DNA of 64,000 nucleotides, taken from assembly GCF_003640665.1 (NCBI RefSeq), contig NZ_QQXL01000006.1:186001-250000 (forward strand), written 5' to 3'. The DNA is from Galactobacter caseinivorans (GTDB lineage Bacteria > Actinomycetota > Actinomycetes > Actinomycetales > Micrococcaceae). The translations under genes were made by a program, and so were the position numbers. The notes under the pieces were generated by a model, which saw nothing but the letters and a program-made list of their open reading frames with translations, was not told where the DNA came from and did no database searches. Below, in pieces: positions 43,589 through 52,519 of the stretch; positions within the stretch are counted from its first letter, which is position 1, and each line of letters starts with the position of its first letter.

Positions 43589-45028
43589 TCAGAGCATGGT
43601 CGGGACCACCAGGGCGCCCACCAGCGCTACCGGGCCAATCACGACCATGGACATGCCCCACTTGGTGAGCACCCCAAGCGCCCGGGGCTTGTCCTCTTCT
43701 TGCACGCTGGCCACCACGGTGGCGCCCACCGTGGAGAACGGCGAGAGGTCCACCACGGAGGAGCAGACACCCAGCGCGGCGATCACGGCCCAGCCGGCGA
43801 TGTTCCCGTCCGCCACCAGCGGCAGGGCCAGCGGCACCAACGCGGCGAGCATGCCGGTGGTGGAAGCGAAGGCGGAGATGAGCGCCCCCACCAGGCAAAT
43901 CAGGAACGCGGCGATCAGCGGAGATCCCAGGTGCGCGGCGGCCTCGCCCAGCATGTCCACCACACCCATGTGCTGCAGCACGCCAACAAAGGTGATGATG
44001 CCGCCGACCATCAGCACTGTTGACCAGTCAATCTTGGCCACGGCGCTCTTCCCGGCCACGGGATCAATCAGCGTCAGGACGGTCGCGAACGCAAAACACA
44101 GCACCCCAATATCCGGGTCAAGCCCCACCAGCGCCAGCACCACCACGGAGACAATCAGCCCACCCATACACAGCAGGGTCACCACTTGCTCCATCTTCAG
44201 TGGGGCCGGGCGTGAGCCCCGCCCCGCCGCCGCCGCGTCAGGCGACGCCGCGCTCTGAGCCGACCCTGCGGCGTCGCCCGGGGTAGTCATGCCCGACGCC
44301 GCGAGGGCGGAGGTCACGCGCGCATTGGCCGCGGCCAGGCCCTCGCGTTCAAAGGGGTGACCGGTGAGTGCGGGGCGCTGCGCCAGTTGCGGGCCGCGCC
44401 ACCGTGCCGGCGCCGAGCCGCGCGTGCGGCGCCACAGATCGCGGCCGCCAAAGATGAGGTACGCGGCGATGATGAGCAGCACGTTGAAGGCGAAGGCCAC
44501 CGCGAAGAGCACCAGTGGATTCAGGTCGATGTCCACAGAGTGGGCCGTGCCGTAGGTGACGATGCCAAAGAGTGAGGTCGGCGCGAACCCACCGGCGGAG
44601 ACGCCGGAGCAGATGCTGATGCCCATCAGGAGCGGGTCGATGGCGTACTTGCGCGCCAGCGGCATGCCGATGGGGACCATGACCAGGCCGGCCAGCGGTG
44701 CGCCCATCGCGGAGATGCCGGTGGTGATGAGGAAAAACACGAACGGAAGGGCGAATGCGCGATCGCCCACGCGGCGGATGGCCGCGTCCACGATCCGGTC
44801 CACCGTGCCGTTGTCTTGCGCAATGGCAAAGAAGTACGTCACGCCCACCAGCAGCACAAGGATGGAGATGGGGAAGCCCTCCACCACCTCGGAGAGCTTC
44901 ATCCCTGCGAGCCAGATGCCCACCCCGGCGGCTGCGGCAAACATCATCACGCCGAGGTGCACCTTGCGCAGGGTGGCAAGGGCGAATACCGCGACAAAGA
45001 GCGCCAGGGCTATCACTTGCTGGGTCAT
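43589..45028 (-). CDS. MatC-like dicarboxylate/malonate carrier
   Basis: The 479-residue protein has about 12 hydrophobic helices. The N-terminal half resembles the MatC domain (LATLRKVHLGVMMFAAAAGVG, GISAMGAPLAGLVMVPIGMPLA, ICSGVSAGGFAPTSLFGIV). A hydrophilic ~90-residue Ala-rich loop in the middle is followed by a second transporter half (VLMVGGIITFVGVLQHMGVVD, FASTTGMLAALVPLALPL). It should import a di- or monocarboxylate. AGGAAGG precedes the ATG. It heads the operon facing the IclR regulator. Confidence 0.85.
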   Translation of the reverse strand: MTQQVIALALFVAVFALATLRKVHLGVMMFAAAAGVGIWLAGMKLSEVVEGFPISILVLLVGVTYFFAIAQDNGTVDRIVDAAIRRVGDRAFALPFVFFLITTGISAMGAPLAGLVMVPIGMPLARKYAIDPLLMGISICSGVSAGGFAPTSLFGIVTYGTAHSVDIDLNPLVLFAVAFAFNVLLIIAAYLIFGGRDLWRRTRGSAPARWRGPQLAQRPALTGHPFEREGLAAANARVTSALAASGMTTPGDAAGSAQSAASPDAAAAGRGSRPAPLKMEQVVTLLCMGGLIVSVVVLALVGLDPDIGVLCFAFATVLTLIDPVAGKSAVAKIDWSTVLMVGGIITFVGVLQHMGVVDMLGEAAAHLGSPLIAAFLICLVGALISAFASTTGMLAALVPLALPLVADGNIAGWAVIAALGVCSSVVDLSPFSTVGATVVASVQEEDKPRALGVLTKWGMSMVVIGPVALVGALVVPTML

Positions 45029-45045
45029 GATCGGCCTTCCTACGT

Positions 45046-45066
45046 GTGGTTCACGTGGTGAACCAC
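45046..45066. promoter_or_regulatory. IclR operator-like palindrome
   Basis: Arms GTGGTTCAC (45046-45054) and GTGAACCAC (45058-45066) are perfect complements around GTG. The site lies 17 bp upstream of the carrier gene in the only divergent gap, and a further GGTTCA half site follows at 45068. Confidence 0.75.
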
Positions 45067-45164
45067 TGGTTCATTCTTGCGAATTGAAGGTAAGGTAGAT
45101 CACAGCCGCAGGGGACGCAAGAGCATCGTGAGGGGAATCTTGACCCTCGGAAGTGGAGGGGCGC

Positions 45165-45917
45165 ATGGCAACGCAAAGCGTCGTGACGGCCATTCGCTGC
45201 CTTGAGTGCATCGCCGAGCACGGCAACATTGGCCTCTCGGAACTGGCCCGCAACACCGGACTCTCCAAGGCCACGCTGCTGCGCGCGCTGGCCACGCTGG
45301 AGGAATTGCGGTGGGTTCAGCAGTCGGCACCGCCGCTGTCCACCTGGTCACTCACGGTGCACGCGCACCGCGTCACGTCCCAAGGACAGGTGGGCTCAAC
45401 CTTGCGAGAGGCCGCGATGGCGCAGCTGAACGGCCTGCAGTTGGACACGGGAGAGACCATTCACCTGTGCCAGCCGGACGGCGAAGTGCTGGTGGTCACC
45501 GAGCGCCTTGACTCATCCCACGCACTGCGCGCCTTCCTGGCGTTGGGCACGCGCATCCCCCTGCACGCCTCTGGCACCGGGTTGGCGTACCTGTCCGCGC
45601 AGAAGGAGGACTGGGTGCGCCGCTACCTAGACGGGCCGCTGGAGCGCCGGACCAGATTGTCCCTGGCCGAGCCCACAGAGGTGTGGGCGGAGCTGGCAGC
45701 CATCAGGGCGCGCGGCTACTCCGTGAACGAGGAGGGCCTCAGCCCAGGCATTACCTCCCTGGGTGCGCCCGTCCGCGACGCCGCAGGGGAGGCCGTGGCG
45801 GCCATCTCCATCTCCGGGCCCACCTCCCGCATCACGCCGGCGCGCTTTGAGGACTACGGCACAGCCGTGCGCGAATGCGCCGGGCGGATCAGCGCGGCCC
45901 TCGGCTACCGCGGCTGA
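45165..45917 (+). CDS. IclR-family transcriptional regulator
   Basis: The 250-residue protein has an N-terminal winged helix (ECIAEHGNIGLSELARNTGLSKATLLRALATLEEL) and a C-terminal IclR effector domain (GETIHLCQPDGEVLVVTERL, IPLHASGTGLAYLSA, GYSVNEEGLSPGITSLGAPVRD). It is divergent from the carrier/CoA-transferase operon and most likely controls it from the palindrome at 45046. The ATG at 45165 is preceded by GGAGG at five bases; a GTG at 45153 is less well placed. Confidence 0.93.
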   Translation: MATQSVVTAIRCLECIAEHGNIGLSELARNTGLSKATLLRALATLEELRWVQQSAPPLSTWSLTVHAHRVTSQGQVGSTLREAAMAQLNGLQLDTGETIHLCQPDGEVLVVTERLDSSHALRAFLALGTRIPLHASGTGLAYLSAQKEDWVRRYLDGPLERRTRLSLAEPTEVWAELAAIRARGYSVNEEGLSPGITSLGAPVRDAAGEAVAAISISGPTSRITPARFEDYGTAVRECAGRISAALGYRG

Positions 45918-45924
45918 CGGGCGA

Positions 45925-46698
45925 TCAGCAGCCGTTGGGGCCGCAGGTCTCGCCATCCTGACCCACAGCGCCGCCAAGAGGGGCCAGCTTGGGCTGAGGG
46001 TTCAGCTCGTCAAAGACCTGAGTGAGGGCCTGGGAGAACACCTCCTCCGGCTGGGCACCAGAGACGCCGTAGCGGTTATCGATCACGTAAAACGGCACGC
46101 CGGAGATGCCCAGGCGTGAGGCCTGCGAGATGTCCTCAGAGACCTCGGCACGGAAGGCCTCCGGATCCGCGAGCACCGCATCTGTCAGGTCTTGGGGAAG
46201 GCCGGCCGCGAGCACCACGGCGCGGAGCTGCTCCGGATCACCCACGTCCTTGCCCTGCTCAAAGTAGGCGGAGAAGAGCGCGTCCACGACCTGGGCCTGC
46301 ACCCCGGCACCGGCGGCGGCCTGGATGAGGCGGTGCGCGGTGAAGGTGTTGGACGGGACGGCGGAGGCCTCGTCAAAGTGAATGCCGAGCTCAGACCCCA
46401 TGTTCTGCAGGTGCTCCTGAGCCGCGCGCAGCTTCTCCGGATCCATGCCGCGGCTGGCCAGGTACTCGGGCTGGGTCATGGTGGAGCGCTCCGGCGCATT
46501 CGGATCCAGCTGGAAGGAGTGGAAGCGCACGTCCACGTCCTCCTTGAAGGGCAGGTCCTTCAGGACCTTGTCGAAGCGGCGCTCGCCCACCAGGCACCAG
46601 GGGCACGCCACATCCAGCCAAATGTCCACGCCAAGGCGGCGCGGCCCCTCGGTGGAGGCATCGGCGGAGGGCACGGTTGGCATCGGAGTCTCACTCAT
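45925..46698 (-). CDS. DsbA-family (FrnE-like) thiol oxidoreductase
   Basis: The 257-residue protein opens with VDIWLDVACPWCLVGERRF, giving the CPWC active site in a thioredoxin fold with helical insert. The cis-Pro region GISGVPFYVIDNRYGVSGAQ is also typical. There is no signal peptide, so it acts in the cytoplasm like FrnE/2-hydroxychromene isomerase relatives. The C-terminus ends in a second cysteine pair (GETCGPNGC). The ATG at 46698 is taken, but a start at 46683 is possible because neither has a strong ribosome-binding site. Confidence 0.9.
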   Translation of the reverse strand: MSETPMPTVPSADASTEGPRRLGVDIWLDVACPWCLVGERRFDKVLKDLPFKEDVDVRFHSFQLDPNAPERSTMTQPEYLASRGMDPEKLRAAQEHLQNMGSELGIHFDEASAVPSNTFTAHRLIQAAAGAGVQAQVVDALFSAYFEQGKDVGDPEQLRAVVLAAGLPQDLTDAVLADPEAFRAEVSEDISQASRLGISGVPFYVIDNRYGVSGAQPEEVFSQALTQVFDELNPQPKLAPLGGAVGQDGETCGPNGC

Positions 46699-46907
46699 AC
46701 CCTGGGCAACCGGCCGCCGGGCCGCGCTATTCCCGCTGACGCCGGGTCGGTGATGTGGCTCGCGCCACGGCAGGACAGCGCGACGGCGCAAAGACCCAAG
46801 GCACGACGGCGCGACGGCGCGACGGCGCGACGCGGTGTGCGCGGTTCGCCGCCGGTCGGGAACAATGGGGGGCACACCCTCAGGACCCCGCCAGCACAGG
46901 AGCGATC

Positions 46908-47765
46908 GTGGAGACACCCAGCACCGGCCCCGCGCACTCCCCCGCCCAACGCACCGGATCCACCGAGCCACACCAACCCAACCGCCCTGCCGACTCGGGC
47001 TGGCCCACCGAGCCCACCCCAGGCGTCGTGCGCATTGCGGGCGTGGAACTGGGCGCTGGCCGCCCCAAGATTGTGGTGCCGCTGATGCCCCGCGCGTCCT
47101 CGGAGGTGGCCGCGGCGGTCGCGGCGCTGCACGGCCAGCCCGTGGACGTGATCGAGTGGCGGGTGGATCACGTCACCGATCCCGAGCGCGCGGCGGCCGT
47201 GGGCGTGGCCCTGCGCACCGAGACGGGCCTGCCGGTGCTGATGACCTACCGCACAGATCGCGAGGGCGGCCAGGGCACGTTGGCAGATGCCGACTACGCC
47301 GCGTTGCTGCGGCGCCTGCTGCGACTGGATCTGGCGGATGCAGTGGACGTGGAGTACCGGCGCGATCCGGTGGCCGTCGCCTCGGTGGTGAACGCCGCTC
47401 ATGCGGCGGGGCTGCCGGTAATCACCTCTTTCCACGACTTTGATTCGACGCCGGATCTCGAGTCGCTGCTCGGCACGCTGCGGGAGCAGGCCGCGTCCGG
47501 CGGGGACGTGTTGAAGATGGCGGTCACCCCCCGTACGGCACTGGACGTCGCCACGCTGCTGACCGCCTCCGCCACGGCCGCGAGCCACCTGCCCCAGCAC
47601 CCCCTGATCAGCATCTCCATGGGTTCCCTTGGGCTCGTGAGCCGGGTGGCCGCGGAAACCTTTGGCTCCTGTGCCACGTTTGCCTCCGTGGGAGAGTCCT
47701 CTGCCCCCGGGCAGCTTCCGGCGGCCACGCTCGCGCCGTTGCTCGGCCTGTTCTCCCGCGACTAG
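46908..47765 (+). CDS. aroD: Type I 3-dehydroquinate dehydratase
   Basis: This 285-residue enzyme converts 3-dehydroquinate to 3-dehydroshikimate in aromatic biosynthesis or quinate catabolism. The type I signature residues are present: EWRVDHV, ITSFHDFDSTP with the catalytic His, GGDVLKMAVTP with the Schiff-base Lys, and ISMGSLGLVSRV. An unusual ~40-residue polar, Pro-rich N-terminus precedes the barrel. The GTG at 46908 was chosen for its AGGAG at five bases; the longer frame upstream is GCGACGGC-type simple repeat. Confidence 0.9.
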   Translation: METPSTGPAHSPAQRTGSTEPHQPNRPADSGWPTEPTPGVVRIAGVELGAGRPKIVVPLMPRASSEVAAAVAALHGQPVDVIEWRVDHVTDPERAAAVGVALRTETGLPVLMTYRTDREGGQGTLADADYAALLRRLLRLDLADAVDVEYRRDPVAVASVVNAAHAAGLPVITSFHDFDSTPDLESLLGTLREQAASGGDVLKMAVTPRTALDVATLLTASATAASHLPQHPLISISMGSLGLVSRVAAETFGSCATFASVGESSAPGQLPAATLAPLLGLFSRD

Positions 47766-47832
47766 CCAGCAGGTCCCGGGGCCGCCGGGCGGCCGGACTG
47801 CCGGGCACACCCTGGGAGTACCCTGAACTCCT

Positions 47833-49299
47833 ATGGCACACGCGGAACAAGAACCTCAGACCAGCACCCCGGGCGCCCCTCAGGACGCCCCCGGAACCAC
47901 CGCCGCGGCGGAGGTGGTGCATACGCCGCCGCAGAAAAAGTCCACGTATCGCCGTTGGTTTGGCACCTTGAATCCCTCACTGCAGCTGGTCTTGCTGCAG
48001 CTGTGGATGCCGGTCTTCATGGCCGTGATGTTTGTGGTGTGTTACGTGGGCGCGTTCCAGCACATTGCCCCGCACGATGTCCCTGTCGGGATCGTGGGCA
48101 GCGCCCAGGCCGCGCAGCCCTATCAGCAGATCGCGGATCAAAAAGCGCCGGGCGCCTTTGCCTTCAGCCAGGTGGCCACCGTGGAAGAGGCCAAGGAGAA
48201 GGTCCGTTCCGGTGAGTTCGGGGTGGCCTATGACCGCCCCAGCAACACCCTCATCGTGGCCGGCGCGCACCAGGCGCAGGCCGCCACGCTGTTGCCCACC
48301 CTTGTGACGCCGCTTCTGGGGGCGGATACCCCACCCAAGCACCAGGACATTGCCCCGCTCCCCGCGGGAGACATCGGCATGACACCCATGTACCTGATGC
48401 TCGCCTGGTGCATCTCCGGCTACTTGGCCGCCATGTTCATTGGCCTCATGGGCGGCCCGCTCAGCCGTCGCGTGCGTTTTGGCGTGATCTTTGGCGTGGG
48501 CCTGGGCCTTTCTGGCCTGATGGCGCTGCTGGTGGATCCCGTCATCGGCGCCATTCACGGCCACTTCTGGGCCTTGTGGGGGTTGGGCTGGGTGTGGTCC
48601 TCCGCGATTGGCCTGGCCGTGAACGGCCTCTCCTACTTCTGCGGGCGCTTCATCGCCGCACCGGCCATGACCATCTTCATCTTCCTCTCCATCCCCTCCT
48701 CCGGCGCCGCCTTGCCGCAGTGGCTCATGCCGGAGCCCTTCCGCTGGCTCAACCACGTGGTGGTGGGTTCCGGGATCACGGAGATGCTCAAGCGCATGGT
48801 TTACGACGTGGGCCCGGGTTACGGGCGCGGCTGGATCATGCTGGCCTGCTACGCGGTCTTTGGCCTGCTCCTGACGCTGGTGGGCAAGCGCTACTGGCAG
48901 CTGCGCCGCGTGCGCCGCATGCTGACCGGCCGCACCACCATGATGATGGACGCGCAGCGCGCCAGCGGCCGCGTCCACGAGCGCGAGACCGACTCGGTCT
49001 TGGCCTCCTTTGACCTTGCCAAGCGCGACGACGGCGCGATTGTCCGCGTGCCTGCGCACCCTCGCCACGGGGCCGGGTCTTCAGGCCACGAGCGGGCCGA
49101 CGGCGCGCGGCAAGACAGCGCGCGGGCGGAAGCCGAGCGGGCGGACGGCGCGGCTCTCGCCGAGTCCATCGAGGAACCAAGTGGCCTGGGGATGTCCATG
49201 GGACGGCCGCTGGAGCACGAGCTACTCATGCGCCCGGACACCCGGCCAAACAGCCGGCCGGATACCCGTTCTGACGAGGATCAGCCCGAGAACACCTGA
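47833..49299 (+). CDS. ABC-2/DUF3533-like membrane protein
   Basis: The 488-residue protein has one helix after a Pro/Ala-rich start (LQLWMPVFMAVMFVVCYVGAF). An extracytoplasmic domain follows (DVPVGIVGSAQAAQPYQQIA, VEEAKEKVRSGEFGVAYD), as in YhgE/Pip and DUF3533 proteins. Then come about five more helices and a long charged cytoplasmic tail (~95 residues). No ATPase is adjacent. The role is unknown; relatives are suspected exporters. TACCCT eight bases before the ATG suggests a short or absent leader. The 3' end overlaps the convergent LytR_C-like gene by 19 bp. Confidence 0.78.
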   Translation: MAHAEQEPQTSTPGAPQDAPGTTAAAEVVHTPPQKKSTYRRWFGTLNPSLQLVLLQLWMPVFMAVMFVVCYVGAFQHIAPHDVPVGIVGSAQAAQPYQQIADQKAPGAFAFSQVATVEEAKEKVRSGEFGVAYDRPSNTLIVAGAHQAQAATLLPTLVTPLLGADTPPKHQDIAPLPAGDIGMTPMYLMLAWCISGYLAAMFIGLMGGPLSRRVRFGVIFGVGLGLSGLMALLVDPVIGAIHGHFWALWGLGWVWSSAIGLAVNGLSYFCGRFIAAPAMTIFIFLSIPSSGAALPQWLMPEPFRWLNHVVVGSGITEMLKRMVYDVGPGYGRGWIMLACYAVFGLLLTLVGKRYWQLRRVRRMLTGRTTMMMDAQRASGRVHERETDSVLASFDLAKRDDGAIVRVPAHPRHGAGSSGHERADGARQDSARAEAERADGAALAESIEEPSGLGMSMGRPLEHELLMRPDTRPNSRPDTRSDEDQPENT

Positions 49300-49958
49300 C
49301 GCGAGCAGTCGAGGCGGCCTGGCGCGTGACTCACGCGTTTTTTGGACGTGAGCCCGTGGAAGCCATCGCCCAGGATGAGGTCAATGGAGCTCTCGCTGCG
49401 ACCGGCCTGGATCACGATCTTGGCCCGGGGAAGCTGACGTTGCACGGCCAGGGCCTCCGCGGCTGAGTCCTGCCCGGCCACGATGAAGCCCTCCGCGGTG
49501 CTCACACGGTCCTCCAACTTGGCGTTGGCCACCGCGCCCTCCTGGAATCCCCGATCGCGCAGGGTCCGCGCCGTGGTGGCGCCGATTCCTTCGTGGATGC
49601 TCCCGTTATAGACGTTGACCTTGACCTGGTCAGCGTCGGCGGGTTGCACCATCTGCACCGGGCATACGACGCCGTCTCGGGCGCCCCACGAAGGATTCCA
49701 GAGGCCCGTCTTTTGCCAGGTGATGCCCAGTGCCACAGCGGCAAGGGAGAGCACCAGTAAAACAATCAGGATGATGCGGCGCATGCGCCGGGCACCGGCC
49801 GCGGCGACTGGATCAATCAGCACCGCCTCCGCTGGTCCAATGGGCGCCCCCGGGCTGACAAGCCCCACCGGCACGGCGGTCCCGTTCCGATCGGTCGGCC
49901 CGTTCTGATCGGTCGGCCCGGTCTGCTCAGCGGGCCCCACTGGCACCGCCCCGGGCAT
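49281..49958 (-). CDS. LytR_C-domain membrane protein
   Basis: The 225-residue product has a polar N-terminus with short repeats (TGPTDQNGPTDRNGT), one transmembrane helix (RRMRRIILIVLLVLSLAAVALGI), and an outer LytR C-terminal-like domain (QVKVNVYNGSIHEGIGATTARTLRDRGF, ending SIDLILGDGF). Such proteins are linked to cell-envelope integrity in actinobacteria. The ATG at 49958 overlaps the upstream small gene by 32 bp; no better start exists before the helix. Confidence 0.82.
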   Translation of the reverse strand: MPGAVPVGPAEQTGPTDQNGPTDRNGTAVPVGLVSPGAPIGPAEAVLIDPVAAAGARRMRRIILIVLLVLSLAAVALGITWQKTGLWNPSWGARDGVVCPVQMVQPADADQVKVNVYNGSIHEGIGATTARTLRDRGFQEGAVANAKLEDRVSTAEGFIVAGQDSAAEALAVQRQLPRAKIVIQAGRSESSIDLILGDGFHGLTSKKRVSHAPGRLDCSRQVFSG

Positions 49959-50250
49959 CCAGGTCCAGCACGCGGGCGTGCATGATGGAGCGGTGGTGCA
50001 GAGCGGTCCGGACGGCGCGGTGCAGCCCGTCCTCGAGGTAGTACTCGCCCTTGAAGAGCACCACATGGGGAAAGAGATCACCGTAGAAGGTGGAGTCCTC
50101 CGCCAGCAGCGCCGTGAGGTCAAGGGTGGCCTTGGTGGTCGTGAGATCTTCCAGGCGCACCTGCCGCGGCGGGGTGCCAGCCCAGTCGCGGGTGGTCACG
50201 AGGCCATGGTCCGGATATGGACGCCCCTCACCGACGGACTTGAAGATCAT
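49927..50250 (-). CDS. Small conserved protein of unknown function (107 aa)
   Basis: The soluble protein starts MIFKSVGEGRPYPDHGLVTT and contains PPRQVRLEDLTTTKATLDL, LLAEDSTFYGDLFPHVVLF and GEYYLEDGLHRAVRTALHHR. I recall similar proteins next to LytR_C genes across actinobacteria but know no function. The YLEDGLHR segment looks like a conserved ligand or partner surface. TAACCT lies exactly six bases before the ATG at 50250 with no ribosome-binding site, so the transcript is probably leaderless. Confidence 0.82.
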   Translation of the reverse strand: MIFKSVGEGRPYPDHGLVTTRDWAGTPPRQVRLEDLTTTKATLDLTALLAEDSTFYGDLFPHVVLFKGEYYLEDGLHRAVRTALHHRSIMHARVLDLDARGGASGAR

Positions 50251-50545
50251 GAGTCAAGGTTACGTGGTTTGCGGCGCTGGCAGGTCTGCGCCGCCCGCGG
50301 CGAGTGCCCCCTCTGCGGAGAGTGCCCCCTGCGGCGAGTGTCACCTCCCCAGGCGCACGACGCCGCCCGGCGGATCCACCGGCTCCCTGTGTCACCCAGG
50401 CACCCCAGCCGGCCAAGCGCCGTCGGGCACCGTAGTGTCCTCCGGGCAGTGGACCGAGTCAAGGATTTGTCACGTTGGCTTAGCGGAACATCATCTATCG
50501 ACACAGTTCTGCGAGTGTGACGCCGCGTGGGACCAACATGACAGC

Positions 50546-51601
50546 ATGACGAATCTGACCGAGCCCACCGCAGCGGCACCCCGCTCGGAGCTTCCCGTCC
50601 TGGACCTTTCCACCGCCCGCGCGGCAGATGGCGGCTTCTCCCCCGCCTTCCTGGAGCAATTGCGCGACGCGGCCCACAACGTCGGCTTCTTCCAGCTCAC
50701 CGGGTTTGGTGCTCGCCCCGAACAGGCGCAGGAACTGCTGGACATTGTGGGCGAGTTCTTCCGCCGCCCGCTAGAGGAGCGGATGGAACTGGACAACCGC
50801 GCCACGCCCACGTTCCGCGGCTACACCCGCCTGGGGGCCGAGGTCACCAAGGGGCGCGCTGACGCCCGCGAGCAGATTGACTACGGACCGGACCGCGAGC
50901 CCCCGGCCTCCGTGCCCGCCGGCTCCGAGTACATGAAACTGCAGGGGCACAACCGCTTCCCGGAGCAGTTCCCGGTGCTGGAGACCGTCGCCATGGACTG
51001 GGCCCAGCTCATGAGCGTGGTGGGCGCCGAGCTGCTGGCCGCCCTGACCGCTGCCCTCGGCCTGCCGGAGGATCACTTTGCCTCCGCCTTTGAACGCACC
51101 CCGGCGTGGATGGGCAAGCTGGTCCACTACGTCGGCGGCGATCAGGTGCCCGGCGCCGGCACGCAGGGCGTGGGCGCGCACGCGGATTACGGCTTTGTCA
51201 CCCTGCTTTTGCAGGACTCCGTGGGTGGGCTGGAGGTGCAGCCGCACGGCCAGAGTGAGTGGATTGCGGTTCCCCCGGTGCCCGGCGCGCTGGTGGTCAA
51301 TCTGGGCGAGATGCTGGAGGTCGCTACCAACGGCTACCTCATGGCCACCGTGCACCGCGTGACCTCCCCGCCGCCCGGCGTGGACCGCTACTCGGTGCCG
51401 TTCTTCTGGGCGCCTCGCCTTGACTCCACCGTGGATGCGGCGCAGCTCCCCGCGGAGTTGGCTGCCCAGGCGCGCGGCGTCAGCGACGACCCCAACAACC
51501 CGCTGCTGAGCAGCTACGGCGCCAACATGCTCAAGGGCTTCCTGCGCGCACACCCCGAGACGGCCGCGCGCCACTACTCGGAGCTGCTCTCCTCGCACTG
51601 A
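50546..51601 (+). CDS. Isopenicillin N synthase-like 2-oxoglutarate/Fe(II) oxygenase
   Basis: The 351-residue enzyme has the N-terminal DIOX_N region (LPVLDLSTA to GFFQLTGFG) and the iron site HxD...H (GAHADYGFVTLLLQD; ATVHRVTSP), with the RxS 2-oxoglutarate motif in DRYSVPFF. The substrate is unknown; no biosynthetic cluster surrounds it. The 295 bp upstream (50251-50545) contains short repeats of GGAGAGTGCCCCC type and no gene. The start at 50546 precedes the first conserved block; the ribosome-binding site is weak. Confidence 0.9.
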   Translation: MTNLTEPTAAAPRSELPVLDLSTARAADGGFSPAFLEQLRDAAHNVGFFQLTGFGARPEQAQELLDIVGEFFRRPLEERMELDNRATPTFRGYTRLGAEVTKGRADAREQIDYGPDREPPASVPAGSEYMKLQGHNRFPEQFPVLETVAMDWAQLMSVVGAELLAALTAALGLPEDHFASAFERTPAWMGKLVHYVGGDQVPGAGTQGVGAHADYGFVTLLLQDSVGGLEVQPHGQSEWIAVPPVPGALVVNLGEMLEVATNGYLMATVHRVTSPPPGVDRYSVPFFWAPRLDSTVDAAQLPAELAAQARGVSDDPNNPLLSSYGANMLKGFLRAHPETAARHYSELLSSH

Positions 51602-51666
51602 CGCTTGGCCGGCTTCCGGCAGGCCGTGTTGCCGGGTGCCCGGCGGGCTGAGCTTTCGAATGCCCG

Positions 51667-51709
51667 ACGACGCGGGGCCAGGTGGACTGTCCACCTGGCC
51701 CCGCGTCGT
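51667..51709. terminator. Bidirectional hairpin terminator
   Basis: A perfect 20-bp stem (ACGACGCGGGGCCAGGTGGA and its complement) with a 3-base loop lies between the convergent oxygenase and DUF4282-like genes. Its left arm overlaps a copy of the dispersed 12-mer. Confidence 0.85.
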
Positions 51710-51746
51710 TGTTGCGTGAACGGACGCGACCGCTCAGTGGCTCTCT

Positions 51747-52397
51747 TTACTTCTCGGCGCGGTCCACCAGGATGGTGGTGTTCTGAGCCGTGCGAATCGT
51801 GGCGACCACAAACTCCAGCAGCACCCGCCACACCACCACGGTGATCAGTAGGCCAATGGCCCCGAAGAGCAACACGCCGAAGCCCACGGCCGGGCCCCTC
51901 AGGAAGGCCACGGCGGCGCCAAAGAGCAACGCCAGCGTGGAGACCACGATGGCGATGACGTACAGGACCCCAACGAATCTGGGCGTCACGAACTCGCGGA
52001 ACTCCATGTCAAAGAGCGCCTGAAAGAAGTTGGGCCGGACGGCGCCCTGCGGCGGCTGCCCGTACGGGGAGGCCGGGCCGCCGAACGGCGCACCGTACCC
52101 GGGTCCACCCGGCCCGGCGGGTCCGGAGGGTCCGGAGGGTCCGGAGGGTCCGGAGGGTCCGGAGGGAAGCCCGGGACCCATCGCGGGGCCCTGGGAGCCC
52201 TGGTGGCCCGTGTAGCCCTGGTCCGGCTGCGCCGCGTAGGTGGGGTTCGTGCCATACGTTCCCTGCGGCGTCGACCCGTGGTCTGGAGCTCCCTGCGCAA
52301 AGGGGTTTGACTCCGGCGTCCTGCCATACCCGTCCGGGCGGTAGGGATCCTGCGGGGTGCCCTCGTCGGGACGGGGGTGCTGGCCGTGCTCGCTCAT
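51747..52397 (-). CDS. DUF4282-like membrane protein with Pro/Gly/Ser-rich N-terminus
   Basis: The 216-residue product has a ~120-residue disordered N-terminus including a GPSGPSGPSGPSG run, then FFQALFDMEFREFVTPRFVG before two hydrophobic helices (VLYVIAIVVSTLALLFGAAV; FGVLLFGAIGLLITVVVWRVLLEF). That order matches DUF4282. GGAGG is eight bases before the ATG. Function is unknown. The GTCCGGAGG-type tandem repeat at about 52118-52166 encodes the GPS units. Confidence 0.83.
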   Translation of the reverse strand: MSEHGQHPRPDEGTPQDPYRPDGYGRTPESNPFAQGAPDHGSTPQGTYGTNPTYAAQPDQGYTGHQGSQGPAMGPGLPSGPSGPSGPSGPSGPAGPGGPGYGAPFGGPASPYGQPPQGAVRPNFFQALFDMEFREFVTPRFVGVLYVIAIVVSTLALLFGAAVAFLRGPAVGFGVLLFGAIGLLITVVVWRVLLEFVVATIRTAQNTTILVDRAEK

Positions 52398-52519
52398 GCG
52401 TAAATCCTCCCAATAGTGCCGTCGACGCAGACGCGGTGGTGACTCATCCATCGGCCGCTCTCCCCGAGATACTGTCAGGAATTCCTCGCCGCGGGTACCA
52501 CTTCGGGGGCAGGACCGGC

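Noticed and set aside
46795-46840. GCGACGGC simple repeat possibly coding in an N-terminal extension of aroD
   Set aside because: AGGAG before the GTG at 46908 gives a better start, and the repeat sits in the divergent promoter gap with no conserved residues.
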